Shown piece by piece: positions 23,494 to 34,205 of a stretch of 64,000 nt of DNA. Source of the DNA: Synchiropus splendidus (lineage: Eukaryota; Chordata; Actinopteri; Syngnathiformes; Callionymidae); the NCBI RefSeq assembly GCF_027744825.2, contig NC_071339.1, forward strand, positions 24,677,501-24,741,500, written 5' to 3'. The notes below the pieces were generated by a model, which worked only from the letters and a program-made list of their open reading frames with translations, was not told the DNA's origin and made no database searches. Position 1 is the stretch's first letter. Every line of letters starts with the position of its first letter. The translations under genes and the position numbers were made by a program.

Positions 23494-26400
23494 AAATTTT
23501 GAAAACTTTGGAAAAACATTTCAGACATCTTAGATTTGATCTGCAACTACTAGAAAGACCCTTTCTGCTATAGTGGGAGGTGAAAATTTCATGTTCTGAA
23601 GCTTTATGCTAAGTTATGGCACAATGCGTAAAACGCGTTTTCAGCCTGAGATAAGGTCGATTCCGGAACGCCAAACATGAAAATGTTGACAACTTTGGAA
23701 AAACACTTCAGACAGCTTAGATTTCACATGCAACTACTAGAAAGACCCTTTCTGCCATTGTGGGAGGTGAAAATTTCATGTTCTGAAGCTTCACGGCAAA
23801 GTTATGGCACCATGCGTAAAACGCGTTTACAGCCTGAGATAAGGTCGATTCCGGAATGCCAAACATAAAACTGTTGATAATTTTGGAAAAACACTTCAGA
23901 CAGCTTAGATTTGATGTGCAACTACTAGAAAGACCCTTTCTGCCATTGTGGGAGGTGAAAATTTCATGTTCTAAAGCTTTATGCAAAGTTATGGCACAAT
24001 GCGTAAAACGCGTTTTCAGCCTGAGATAAGGTGGGTTCCCGAAGGCCAAACAAAAAAATTTTGAAAACTTTGGAAAAACACTTCAGACAGCTTAGATTTC
24101 ATGTGAAACTACTAGAAAAACCCTTTCTGCTGTAGTGGTTGGTGAAAATTTCATGTTCTGAAGCTTCCCTGCAAAGTTATGCCACAATGCAGGAAACGCG
24201 TTTTCAGCCTGAGATAAGGTGGGTTCCGGAACGCCAAACATAAAAATGTTGATAACTGTAGAAAAACACTTCAAGACAGCTTAGATTTGATGTGCAACTA
24301 CGAGAAAGACCCTTTCTGCTATAGTGGGAGGTGAAAATATCATGTTCTGAAGCTTCCCTGCAAAGTTATGGCACAATGCGTCAAACGCGTTTTCAGCCAG
24401 AGATGAGGTTGATTTCAGAACACCAAACATAAAAATGTTTAGAACTTTGGAAGAACACTTCAGACAGCTAAGATTTGACGAGCAAGTACTAGAAAGACCC
24501 TTTCTGCTACAGTGGGAAATGAAAATTTCATGTTCTGAAGCTTCCCTGCAAAGCTATGGCACCATGCGTAAAAAGCGTTTTCAGCCTGAGATAAGGTCGA
24601 TTCCGGAACGCCAAACATAAAAATGTAGATAACTTTGGAAAAACACTTCAGACAGCTTAGATGTGATGTGCAACTACTATAAAGACCCTTTCTGCCATTG
24701 TGGGAGGTGAAAAATTCATGTTCTGAAGCTTCCTTGCAAAGTTATGGCACCATGCGCAAAACGCGTTTTCAGCCTGAGATAAGGTCGATTCCGGAACGCC
24801 AAACATAAGAATGTTGATAACTTTGAAAAGACACTTCAGACAGCTTACATTCGATGTGCAACTACTAGAAAGACCCTTACTGCTATTGCGGGAGGTGAAA
24901 ATTTCATGTTGTAAAGGTTCCCTGCAAAGTTACGGCACAATGCAGAAAACACATTTTCAGACTTAGATAAGGTGGGTTCCAGAACGCCAAACAAAAAAAT
25001 GTTGATAACTTTGGAAAAACATTTCAGACAGCTTAGATTTTATTTGCAACTACTAGAAAGACCCTTTCTGCTATAGTGGGAGGTGAAAATTTCATGTTCT
25101 GAAGCTTTATGCAAATTTGAGGCACAATGCGTAAAACGAGTTTTCAGGCTGAGATAAGGTCGATTCCAGATCGCCAAACATTAAAATGGGGATAACTTTG
25201 GAAAAACACTTCAGACAGCATAAATTTGATGTACAACTACTAGAAAGACCTTTTCTGCTATAGCGCAAGTTTAAAATTTCATGTTCTGAAGCTTCCCTGC
25301 AAAGTTATGGCACAATGCAGACAACGCGTTTTCAGCCTGAGATAAGGTCGATTCCGGAACGCCAAACATAAAAATGTTGATAACTTTGGAAAAACACTTC
25401 AGACTGCTTAGATTTGATGTGCAACTACTAGAAAGACCCTTTCTGATATAGTGGGTATTGAAAATTCGATGTTCTGAAGCTTCCCTCCAAAGTTATGGCG
25501 TAATGCGTAAAATGCGTTTTCAGTCTGAGATAAGGTCGATTCCGGAACGCCAAACATAAACATGTTCATAATTCTGGAAAAACACTTCAGACAGCTTAGA
25601 TTTGATGTGCAACTACTAGAAAGAGCCTTTCTGCTATAGTGGGAGTTGAAAATTTCATGTTCTGAAGCTCTCCTGCAAAGTTATGGCACAATGCGTAAAT
25701 CGCGTTTTCAGCCTCAGATAAGGTTGATTCCGGAACACCAAACATAAACATGTTCATAATTCTGGAAAAACACTTCAGACAGCTTAGATTTGATGTGCAA
25801 CTACTAGAAAGACCATTTCTGCCATTGTGGGAGGTGAAAATTTCATGTTCTGAAGATTCCCTGCAAAGTTATGTCACAATGCAGAAAACGCGTTTTCAGC
25901 CTGACATAAGGTCAATTCCGGAACGCCAAACATAAAAATGTTGATAACTTTGGAAAAACACTTCGTACTGCTTAGATTTGATGTGCAGCTACTAGAAAGA
26001 CCGTTTCTGCTATAGTGGGTGGTGAATATTCGATTATCTGAAGTTTCCCACCAAAGTTATGGCACAATGCGTAAAACGCGTTTTCAGCCTGAGATAAGGT
26101 CGATTCCGGAACGCCAAACATAAACATGTTCATAATTCTGGAAAAACACTTCAGACAGCTTAGATTTGATGTGCAACTACTAGAAAGAGCCTTTCTGCTA
26201 TAGTGGGATGTCAAAATTTCATGTTATGAAGCTTCCCTCGAAAGTAATGGGACAATGCAGAAAACTCGTTTTCAGCCTCAGATAAGGTCGATTCTGGAAC
26301 GCCAAACTTAAAAATGTTGATAACTTTGGAAAAACACTTTAGACAGCTTAGATTTGATGTGCAACTACTAGAACGACCCTTTCTGCTATAGTGGGAGGTG

Positions 26401-29026
26401 AACATTTCATGTTCTGAAGCTTCCCTGAGAAGTTATGGCACAATGCAGAAAATGCGTTTTCAGCCTGAGATAAGGTGGGTTCCGAAACACCAAACTTAAA
26501 AATGTTGCTAACTTTGGAACAACATTTCAGACAGATTAGATCTGATGTGCAACTACTAGAAAGTCCCTTTCTGCTATAGTGGGAGGTGAAAATTTCATGT
26601 TCTAAAGGTTCCCTGCAAAGTTATGGCACAATGCGTAAAACGCGTTTTAAGCCTGAGATAAGGTCGATTCCGGAACGCCAAACATAAAAATGTTGATAAC
26701 TTTGGAAAAACACTTCAGACAGCTTAGATTTGATGTGCAACTACTAGAAAGACCCTTTCTGCTATAGTGGGATGTCAAAATTTCATGTTATGAAGCTTCC
26801 CTCGAAAGTTATGGGACAATGCAGAAAACGCATTTTCATCCTGAGATTAGGTCGATTCCGGAACGCCAAACATAAAAAATGTTGATAACTTTCGAAAAAC
26901 ACTTCAGACAGATTAGATTTGATGTGCAACTACTAGAAAGACCCTTTCTGCTATATTGGGAGGTCAAAATTTCATGTTCTGAAGCTTCCCTGCAAAGTTA
27001 TGGCACAATGCAGAAAACGCGTTTTCAGCCTGAGATAAGGTGGGTTCCACAACGCCAATCATAAAAATGTTGATAACTTTGGAAATACACTTCAGACAGC
27101 TTAGATTTGATGTACAACTGCTGGAAAGAGCCTTTCTGCTGAAGTGGGAGGTGAAAATTTCATGTTCTAAAGCTTCCCTGCAAAGTTATGGCACAATGCA
27201 GAAAACGCGTTTTAAGCATGAGATAAGGTGGGTTCCAGAACGCCAAACATAAAAATGTTGATAACTTTGGAAAAACACTTCAGACAGCTTAGATTTGATG
27301 TGCAACTACGAGAAAGACCCTTTCTGCTATTGTGGGAGGTGAAAATATCATGTTCTGAAGCTTCCCTGCAAAGTTATGGCACAATGCGTAAAACGTGTTT
27401 TCAGCCTCAGATAAGGTCGATTCTGGAACGCCAAACTTAAAAATGTTGATGACTTTGGAAAAACACTTTAGACAGCTTAGATTTGATGTGCAACTACTAG
27501 AAAGTCCCTTTCTGCTATAGTGGGAGGTGAAAATTTCATGTTCTAAAGGTTCCTTGCAAAGTTATGGCACAATGCGTAAAACGCGTTTTAAGCCTGAGAT
27601 AAGGTCGATTCCGGAAAGCCAAACATAAAAATGTTGATAACTTTGGAAAAACACTTCAGACAGCTTAGGTTTGATGTACAACTGCTGGAAAGAGCCTTTC
27701 TGCTGAAGTGGGAGGTGAAAATTTCATGTTCTAAAGCTTCCCTGCAAAGTTATGGCACAATGCAGAAAACGCGTTTTAAGCATGAGATAAGGTGGGTTCC
27801 AGAACGCCAAACATAAAAATGTTGATAACTTTGGAAAAACACTTCAGACAGCTTAGATTTGATGTGCAACTACGAGAAAGACCCTTTCTGCTATTGTGGG
27901 AGGTGAAAATATCATGTTCTGAAGCTTCCCTCGAAAGTTATGGGACAATGCAGGAAACGTATTTTCATCCTGAGATTAGGTCGATTCCGGAACGCCAAAC
28001 ATAAAAATGTTGATAAGTTTCGAAAAACACTTCAGACAGATTAGATTTGATGTGCAACTACTAGAAAGACCCTTTCTGCAATAGTGGGAGGTGAAAATTT
28101 CATGTTCTGAAGCTTCCCTGCAAAGTTATGGCACAATGCAGAAAACGCGTTTTCGGCCTGAGATAAGGTCGATTCAGGAACACCAAACAAAAAAATGTTG
28201 AAAACTTTCAAAAAACACTTCAGACAGCTTAGATTTGATGTGCAACTACGAGAAAGACCCTTTCTGCTATAGTGGGAGGTGAAAATATCATGTTCTGAAG
28301 CTTCCCTGCAAAGTTATGGCACAATCCGTAAAACGCGTTTTCAGCCTGAGATGAGGTAGATTTCAGAACGCCAAACATAAAAATGTAGATAACTTTGGAA
28401 AAACACTTCAGACAGCTTAGATTTGATGTGCAACTACTAGAAAGCCACATTCTGCTATGGTGGGAGGTGAAAATTTCATGTTCTGAAGCTTTCCTTCAAA
28501 GTTATGGCAAATTGCGTAAAACGCGTATTCACCCTAAGATAAGGTTGTTTCTGGAACGCCAAACATAAAAATGGTGTTAACTTTGGAAAAACACTTCAAA
28601 CAGCTTAGATTTGATGTCCAACTACTAGAAAGACCCATTCTGCTATAGTGGGAGGTGAAAATTTCATGTTCTGAAGCTTCCCTGCAAAGTTATGGCACAA
28701 TGCAGAAAACGCGTTTTCAGCCTGAGATAAGGTGGGTTCCAGAACGCCAAACATAACAATGTTGATAACTTTGGAAAAACACTTCAGACAGCTTAGATTT
28801 GATGTGCAACTACTAGAAAGACCCTTTCTGCTATAGTGGGAGTTGAAAATTTCATGTTCTGAAGCTTTCCTGCAAAGTTATGGCACAATGCGTAAAACGT
28901 GTTTTCAGCCTGAGATAAGGTTGATTCCGGAACGCCAAACATAAAAATGTTGATAACTTTGGAAAAACACTTCAGACAGCTTAGATTTGATGTGCAACTA
29001 CTAGAAAGACCCTTTCTGCTATAGTT

Positions 29027-29153
29027 CAGAATCAGAATCAAATTTATTGCCATGGTCAGTGGGGAGCCCATTGACTAGGAAAGTGCCTTGGAATAAAGTG
29101 CAACAAAAAACAAATAAAATAGAATAAATAGAATAACATTACAACAAGGCTGT
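29027..29153 (-). other. LINE B copy 1 3' UTR and hexamer tail
   Basis: About 127 bp between the stop codon and the satellite. In element orientation it contains a T/A-rich stretch (TATTCTATTTATTC), the CCATGGCAATAAATTTG box with the polyadenylation-type signal AATAAA, and a terminal pair of ATTCTG units. This hexamer differs from the GTCTAA tail of LINE A. Confidence 0.8.
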
Positions 29154-31064
29154 TCATGAATTTAACAGTCTGACGGCCCAGGGAAAGAAGCTGTTCCTGT
29201 GACGGGAGGTTCTGGTCTGGATGGACCGTAGCCTCCTGCCAGAGGGAAGAGGAACAAACAGTCCATGTCCAGGGTGAGAAGGGTCGGCTCTGATCCGACC
29301 TGCACGTCTCTGGGTCCTAGAGGCATACAGGTCATGAAGAGGTGGCAGGGTGCAACCGATCACCTTCTCAGCAGAACGTACGATGCGCTGCAGTCTGCTC
29401 TTGTCCCTGGAGGTGGCACTGTTGTACCAGACGATGATAGAGGAGGTGAGGATGGACTGGATGATGGCCGTGTAGAACACCACCAGCAACTTCGTCGGCA
29501 GTCGTAGTTTTCGTAGCTGCCTCAGAAAGGACATTCTCTGCTGGGCCTTCCTGATGAGGGACCTGATGGTTGGCTCCCATTTGAGGTCCTCAGTGATGGT
29601 GGTTCCCAGGAAGCAGAAGGAGTCCACAATAGGAATGGGTAAACCAGCCGACATGAGAGGGGACGGAGGAGCTGTTACTCTCCTGAAGTCCATGATCATC
29701 TCCACTGTCTTCTGAGCGTTGAGCTCCAGGTTGTTGTTGCTGCACCAGGACACCAGCCGCTCCACCTCTCTCCTGTAAGCCGACTCATCTCCATCTGAGA
29801 TGAGCCCGATGATGGTGGTGTCGTCCGCAAACTTGATCAGCTTCACGGACTCGTGGCTGGAGGTGCAGCAGTTAGTGTACAGGGAGAAGAGCCATGGAGA
29901 GAGAACACAGCCCTGAGGAGACCCAATGTTGAGGGTCCGAGTGTCAGAGACAGTCGTCCCCAGCCGCACACGCTGACTTCGGCTGGTCAGGAAGTCTGTA
30001 ATCCATCTGCAGAGGGAGTAAGGCACGTCCAGCTGGCCAAGCTTGTCTTCAAGCAGAGTTGGAAGAATTGTATTAAAGGCAGAGCTGAAGTCCACAAACA
30101 GGATCCTGGCATAGGTTCCTGGGGAGTCCAGATGCTCCAGAACGAAATGAAGGGCCTGGTTCACTGCATCGTCCACAGATCTGTTGGCTCTGTAGGCAAA
30201 CTGCAATGAGTCCAGGTGAGAAGCAGTGATAGATTTCAGGTGAGAGAGAACCAGGCGCTCAAAGGACTTCATGACCACAGACGTCAGTGCCACCGGTCTG
30301 TAGTCATTCAGTCCTGTGATCCTGGCCTTCTTGGGAACAGGGATGATAGTGGAGGACTTAAAGCAGGCAGGAACATGACAGGACACCAAGGAAGCATTGA
30401 AGATGTCCGTGAACACTGGAGCCAGCTCAGCAGCACAATGATTCAGGATGGCAGGGGAAACTCTGTCCGGACCTGCCGCCTTCCGAAGGTTCAGCCTCCT
30501 GAACTGAGTGCGCACGTCTTGCTCCATGATGTCAAGAGAAAGAGGGGGGAGGTAAGGGGGTGGCTCATCAAAAGTGACTGTGATCTTTGCTGTCTCAGTG
30601 ACATCATTGGTCTTAGTTGTGTCACTAAGAGACAGCACAGTCCTTTGTTTTAAAGTGTAACATGGGGCTGGAGAGACCACAGAGGTGTTGGTGCAAAATG
30701 GCTGCTCAAAGCGACAATAGAAGTTGTTAAGATCCTGTGCAAGAGCGAGGTTGTTCAGACTGTGGGGGGCACGTGGCTTGTAGTTAGTGATCACCTTGAG
30801 CCCTCTCCACACCGCAGCCGAGTCATTGGCTGAGAACTGCTGCGTGAGTTTGTCAGAGTATGCGGCCTTAGCTTTCTTCAGCTCCCTCTGAAACCGATAC
30901 TTCAGCTCTTTGTAGCAGTTCCTGTCCCCACTCTTGCGAGCTGCCTCCTTCTCCCGTCTAATCTGGCTGAGTTTAGTTGTGAACCAAGGTTTGTCATTTG
31001 CATAACACACCTTGGTGCGCGTTGGAACTATGCACTCTTCACAGTAGCTGATCCAAGAAGTCAC
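29154..31064 (-). CDS. LINE B copy 1 reverse transcriptase ORF, 5'-truncated, 636 codons
   Basis: The open frame lacks the endonuclease and its own start: the first codon given is a GTG, and the first in-frame ATG is codon 180. Sequence begins at TSWISYCEECIVPTRTK and KPWFTTKL, which aligns with the LINE A linker from about residue 418. The RT motifs are NDYRPVALTS, FVDFSSAF (catalytic D325), SPQGC from 382 and FADD at 412-415 (F replaces Y, which is common in LINEs). The C terminus is RNSFFPWAVRLLNS, followed by TGA at 29154-29156. There is no internal stop or frameshift. Without the endonuclease and promoter it is almost certainly a dead copy, so the intact frame indicates youth rather than function. 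Confidence 0.88.
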   Translation of the reverse strand: MTSWISYCEECIVPTRTKVCYANDKPWFTTKLSQIRREKEAARKSGDRNCYKELKYRFQRELKKAKAAYSDKLTQQFSANDSAAVWRGLKVITNYKPRAPHSLNNLALAQDLNNFYCRFEQPFCTNTSVVSPAPCYTLKQRTVLSLSDTTKTNDVTETAKITVTFDEPPPYLPPLSLDIMEQDVRTQFRRLNLRKAAGPDRVSPAILNHCAAELAPVFTDIFNASLVSCHVPACFKSSTIIPVPKKARITGLNDYRPVALTSVVMKSFERLVLSHLKSITASHLDSLQFAYRANRSVDDAVNQALHFVLEHLDSPGTYARILFVDFSSAFNTILPTLLEDKLGQLDVPYSLCRWITDFLTSRSQRVRLGTTVSDTRTLNIGSPQGCVLSPWLFSLYTNCCTSSHESVKLIKFADDTTIIGLISDGDESAYRREVERLVSWCSNNNLELNAQKTVEMIMDFRRVTAPPSPLMSAGLPIPIVDSFCFLGTTITEDLKWEPTIRSLIRKAQQRMSFLRQLRKLRLPTKLLVVFYTAIIQSILTSSIIVWYNSATSRDKSRLQRIVRSAEKVIGCTLPPLHDLYASRTQRRAGRIRADPSHPGHGLFVPLPSGRRLRSIQTRTSRHRNSFFPWAVRLLNS

Positions 31065-31067
31065 AGT

Positions 31068-34000
31068 GTTGGTGGGGAAAATTTCATGTTCTGAAGTTTC
31101 CCTGCAAAGTTATGGCACAATGCAGAAAACACGTTTTCAGTCTGAGATAAGGTTGATTCCGGAACGCCAAACATAAGAATGTTGATAACTTTGGAAAAAC
31201 ACATCAGACAGCTTAGATTTGATGTGCAACTACTAGAAAGACACTTTCTGCTATAGTGGGAGGTGAAAATTTCATGTTCTGAAGCTTCACTGCAAAGTTA
31301 TGCCACAATGCAGGAAACACGTTTTCAGCCTGAGATAAGGTCGATTCCGGAAAGCCAAACATAAAAATGTTGACAACTTTGGAAAAACACTTCAGACAGC
31401 TTAGATTTGATGTGCAACTACTAGAAAGACCCTTTCTGCTATTGTGGGAGTTGAAAATTTCATGTTCTCAAGCTTTCCTGCAAAGTTATGGCACAATGCG
31501 TAAAACGCGTTTTCAGCCTGAGATAAGGTCGATTCCGGAAAGCCAAACATAAAAATGTTGACAACTTTGGAAAAACACTTCAGACAGCTTAGATTTGATG
31601 TGCAACTACTAGAAAGACCCTTTCTGCTATTGTGGGAGTTGAAAATTTCATGTTTTCAAGCTTTCCTGCAAAGTTATGGCACAATGCGTAAAACGCGTTT
31701 TCAGCCTGAGATAAGGTTGATTCCGGAACGCCAAACATAAGAATGTTGATAACTTTGGAAAAACACTTAAGACAGCTTAGATTTGATGTGCAACTGCTAG
31801 AAAGACCCTTTCTGCTATAGTGGGATGTTAAAATTTCATGTTCTGAAGCTTCCCTGCAAAGTTCTGCCAAAATATGTTAAACGCGTTTTCAGGCTGAGAT
31901 AAGGTTGTTTCTGGAACGCCAAACATAAAAATGGTGATAACTTTGGAAAAACACTTCAAACAGCTTAGATTTGATGTGCAACTACTAGAAAGAACCTTTC
32001 TGCTATAGTTTGAGGTGAAAATTTCATGTTCTGAAGTTTCCCTCCAAAGTTATGGCACAATGCAGAAAACACGTTTTCAGTCTGAGATAAGGTTGATTCC
32101 GGAACGCCAAACATAAGAATGTTGATAACTTTGGAAAAACACTTCAGACAACTTAGATTTGAAATGCAACTACTAGAAATACCCTTTCTGCTATAGTGGG
32201 AGGAGAAAATTTCATGTTCTGAAGTCTCCCTGCAAAGTTATGGCACAATGCAGAAAATGCGTTTTCAGCCTGAGATAAGCTGGGTTCCAGAACGCCAAAC
32301 ATAAAAATGTTGATAACTTTGGAAAAACACTTCAGACAGCTTAGATTTGATGTGCAACTACTAGAAAGACACTTTCTGCTATAGTGGGAGGTGAAAATTT
32401 CATGTTCTGAAGCTTTCCTGCAAAGTTAGGGCAAATTGCGTAAAACGCGTTTTCAGCCTGAGATAAGGTTGTTTCTGGAAAGCCAAACATAAGAATGTTG
32501 ATAACTTTGGAAAAACACTTCAGACAACTTAGATTTGATGTGCAACTATTGGAAATACCCTTTCTGCTATAGTGGGAGGAAAAAATTTCATTTTCTGAAG
32601 TCTCCCTGCAAAGTTACGGCACAATGCAGAAAACGCGTTTTCAGCCTGAGATAAGGTCGATTCCGGAAAGCCAAACATAAAAATGTTGATAACTTTGGAA
32701 AAACACTTCAGACAGCTTAGGTTTGATGTACAACTGCTGGAAAGAGCCTTTCTGCTGAAGTGGGAGGTGAAAATTTCATGTTCTAAAGCTTCCCTGCAAA
32801 GTTATGGCACAATGCAGAAAACGCGTTTTAAGCATGAGATAAGGTGGGTTCCAGAACGCCAAACATAAAAATGTTGATAACTTTGGAAAAACACTTCAGA
32901 CAGCTTAGATTTGATGTGCAACTACGAGAAAGACCCTTTCTGCTATTGTGGGAGGTGAAAATATCATGTTCTGAAGCTTCCCTCGAAAGTTATGGGACAA
33001 TGCAGGAAACGTATTTTCATCCTGAGATTAGGTCGATTCCGGAACGCCAAACATAAAAATGTTGATAAGTTTCGAAAAACACTTCAGACAGATTAGATTT
33101 GATGTGCAACTACTAGAAAGACCCTTTCTGCAATAGTGGGAGGTGAAAATTTCATGTTCTGAAGCTTCCCTGCAAAGTTATGGCACAATGCAGAAAACGC
33201 GTTTTCGGCCTGAGATAAGGTCGATTCAGGAACACCAAACAAAAAAATGTTGAAAACTTTCAAAAAACACTTCAGACAGCTTAGATTTGATGTGCAACTA
33301 CGAGAAAGACCCTTTCTGCTATAGTGGGAGGTGAAAATATCATGTTCTGAAGCTTCCCTGCAAAGTTATGGCACAATCCGTAAAACGCGTTTTCAGCCTG
33401 AGATGAGGTAGATTTCAGAACGCCAAACATAAAAATGTAGATAACTTTGGAAAAACTCTTCAGACAGCTTAGATTTGATGTGCAACTACTAGAAAGCCAC
33501 ATTCTGCTATGGTGGGAGGTGAAAATTTCATGTTCTGAAGCTTTCCTTCAAAGTTATGGCAAATTGCGTAAAACGCGTATTCACCCTAAGATAAGGTTGT
33601 TTCTGGAACGCCAAACATAAAAATGGTGTTAACTTTGGAAAAACACTTCAAACAGCTTAGATTTGATGTCCAACTACTAGAAAGACCCATTCTGCTATAG
33701 TGGGAGGTGAAAATTTCATGTTCTGAAGCTTCCCTGCAAAGTTATGGCACAATGCAGAAAACGCGTTTTCAGCCTGAGATAAGGTGGGTTCCAGAACGCC
33801 AAACATAACAATGTTGATAACTTTGGAAAAACACTTCAGACAGCTTAGATTTGATGTGCAACTACTAGAAAGACCCTTTCTGCTATAGTGGGAGTTGAAA
33901 ATTTCATGTTCTGAAGCTTTCCTGCAAAGTTATGGCACAATGCGTAAAACGTGTTTTCAGCCTGAGATAAGGTTGATTCCGGAACGCCAAACATAAAAAT

Positions 34001-34078
34001 GTTGATAACTTTGGAAAAACACTTCAGACAGCTTAGATTTGATGTGCAACTACTAGAAAGACCCTTTCTGCTATAGTT
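31068..34078 (+). repeat. 188-bp satellite array, block 3 (between the LINE B copies)
   Basis: Exactly 16 monomer lengths (3011 bp) between the two LINE B copies, in the same orientation as the rest. It is the satellite part of the 5052-bp composite unit: the right half of copy 1 (to 32034), 608 bp of monomers outside the duplicated match (32035-32642), and the left half of copy 2. Two adjacent near-identical monomers at about 31360-31740 are present here but absent from the corresponding place near 36492. No gene is present. Confidence 0.95.
31441..31816 (+). repeat. Two-monomer (376-bp) indel between duplicated blocks
   Basis: Copy 1 has TGCTATTGTGGGAGTTG after 31430, while copy 2 goes from CTGCTAT directly to AGTGGGATGTT at 36493, which corresponds to 31817 in copy 1. 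The missing 376 bp equals two monomers. The two extra monomers (ORF-track-independent landmarks: GACAACTTTGG at 31371 and 31559) are nearly identical to each other. A single unequal exchange after the 5-kb duplication explains the difference. Confidence 0.85.
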
Positions 34079-34205
34079 CAGAATCAGAATCAAATTTATT
34101 GCCATGGTCAGTGGGGAGCCCATTGACTAGGAAAGTGCCTTGGAATAAAGTGCAACAAAAAACAAATAAAATAGAATAAATAGAATAACATTACAACAAG
34201 GCTGT
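34079..34205 (-). other. LINE B copy 2 3' UTR and hexamer tail
   Basis: Same 127-bp segment as after copy 1: AATAAA (complement of 34095-34100), two ATTCTG units, then the satellite at CTATAGTT. No differences from copy 1 were seen. Confidence 0.8.

Larger units (their letters stand above)
15717..29026 (+). repeat. 188-bp satellite array, block 2
   Basis: About 71 monomers in the same orientation and phase as block 1, resuming in mid-monomer exactly where LINE A interrupted it. The block contains no gene. Recurrent monomer types include one with TCAGGAAAAACTCTACAGAC (11208, 17503, 17880, 23130, 23317) and one with CTGCTGGAAAGAGCC (15849, 19975, 27120). Two monomers near 18390 and 19890 share a 7-bp deletion just after the palindrome. 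The block ends at 29026, where LINE B enters. Confidence 0.97.
29027..31067 (-). mobile_element. LINE B copy 1: 5'-truncated L2/CR1-like LINE
   Basis: A 2041-bp insertion on the minus strand. Reading along the element, it begins within the linker between endonuclease and reverse transcriptase, continues through a complete RT domain and C terminus, and ends in a short 3' UTR with AATAAA (complement of 29043-29048) and two ATTCTG hexamers. The trinucleotide GTT flanks it at 29024-29026 and 31068-31070, a likely minimal target duplication. The boundaries are supported by a LINE-free relative, CTATAGTTGGTGG, at 52631-52643. It belongs to the same clade as LINE A but a clearly different family, with a different tail and a diverged protein. 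Confidence 0.92.
27591..32034 (+). repeat. Composite higher-order unit, copy 1 (satellite plus LINE B)
   Basis: This segment matches 32643-36711. The left edge is sharp: sequence is the same from 27591/32643 onward and differs at the base before. From 27591 to about 31440 the offset is 5052 bp and I found only three substitutions (28405 A/T, 29411 A/T, 30155 C/G). After a two-monomer (376-bp) length difference near 31440 the match continues at an offset of 4676 bp, with a few more differences, to 32034/36710. The 5052-bp period equals the 2041-bp LINE plus 3011 bp, that is 16 satellite monomers. Confidence 0.92.

Noticed and set aside
29265..30653. Plus-strand ORFs (80, 118 and 145 codons) inside LINE B and their copies at 34317-35705
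   Set aside because: They are shadows of the minus-strand RT frame, and are preserved only because the whole segment was recently duplicated.
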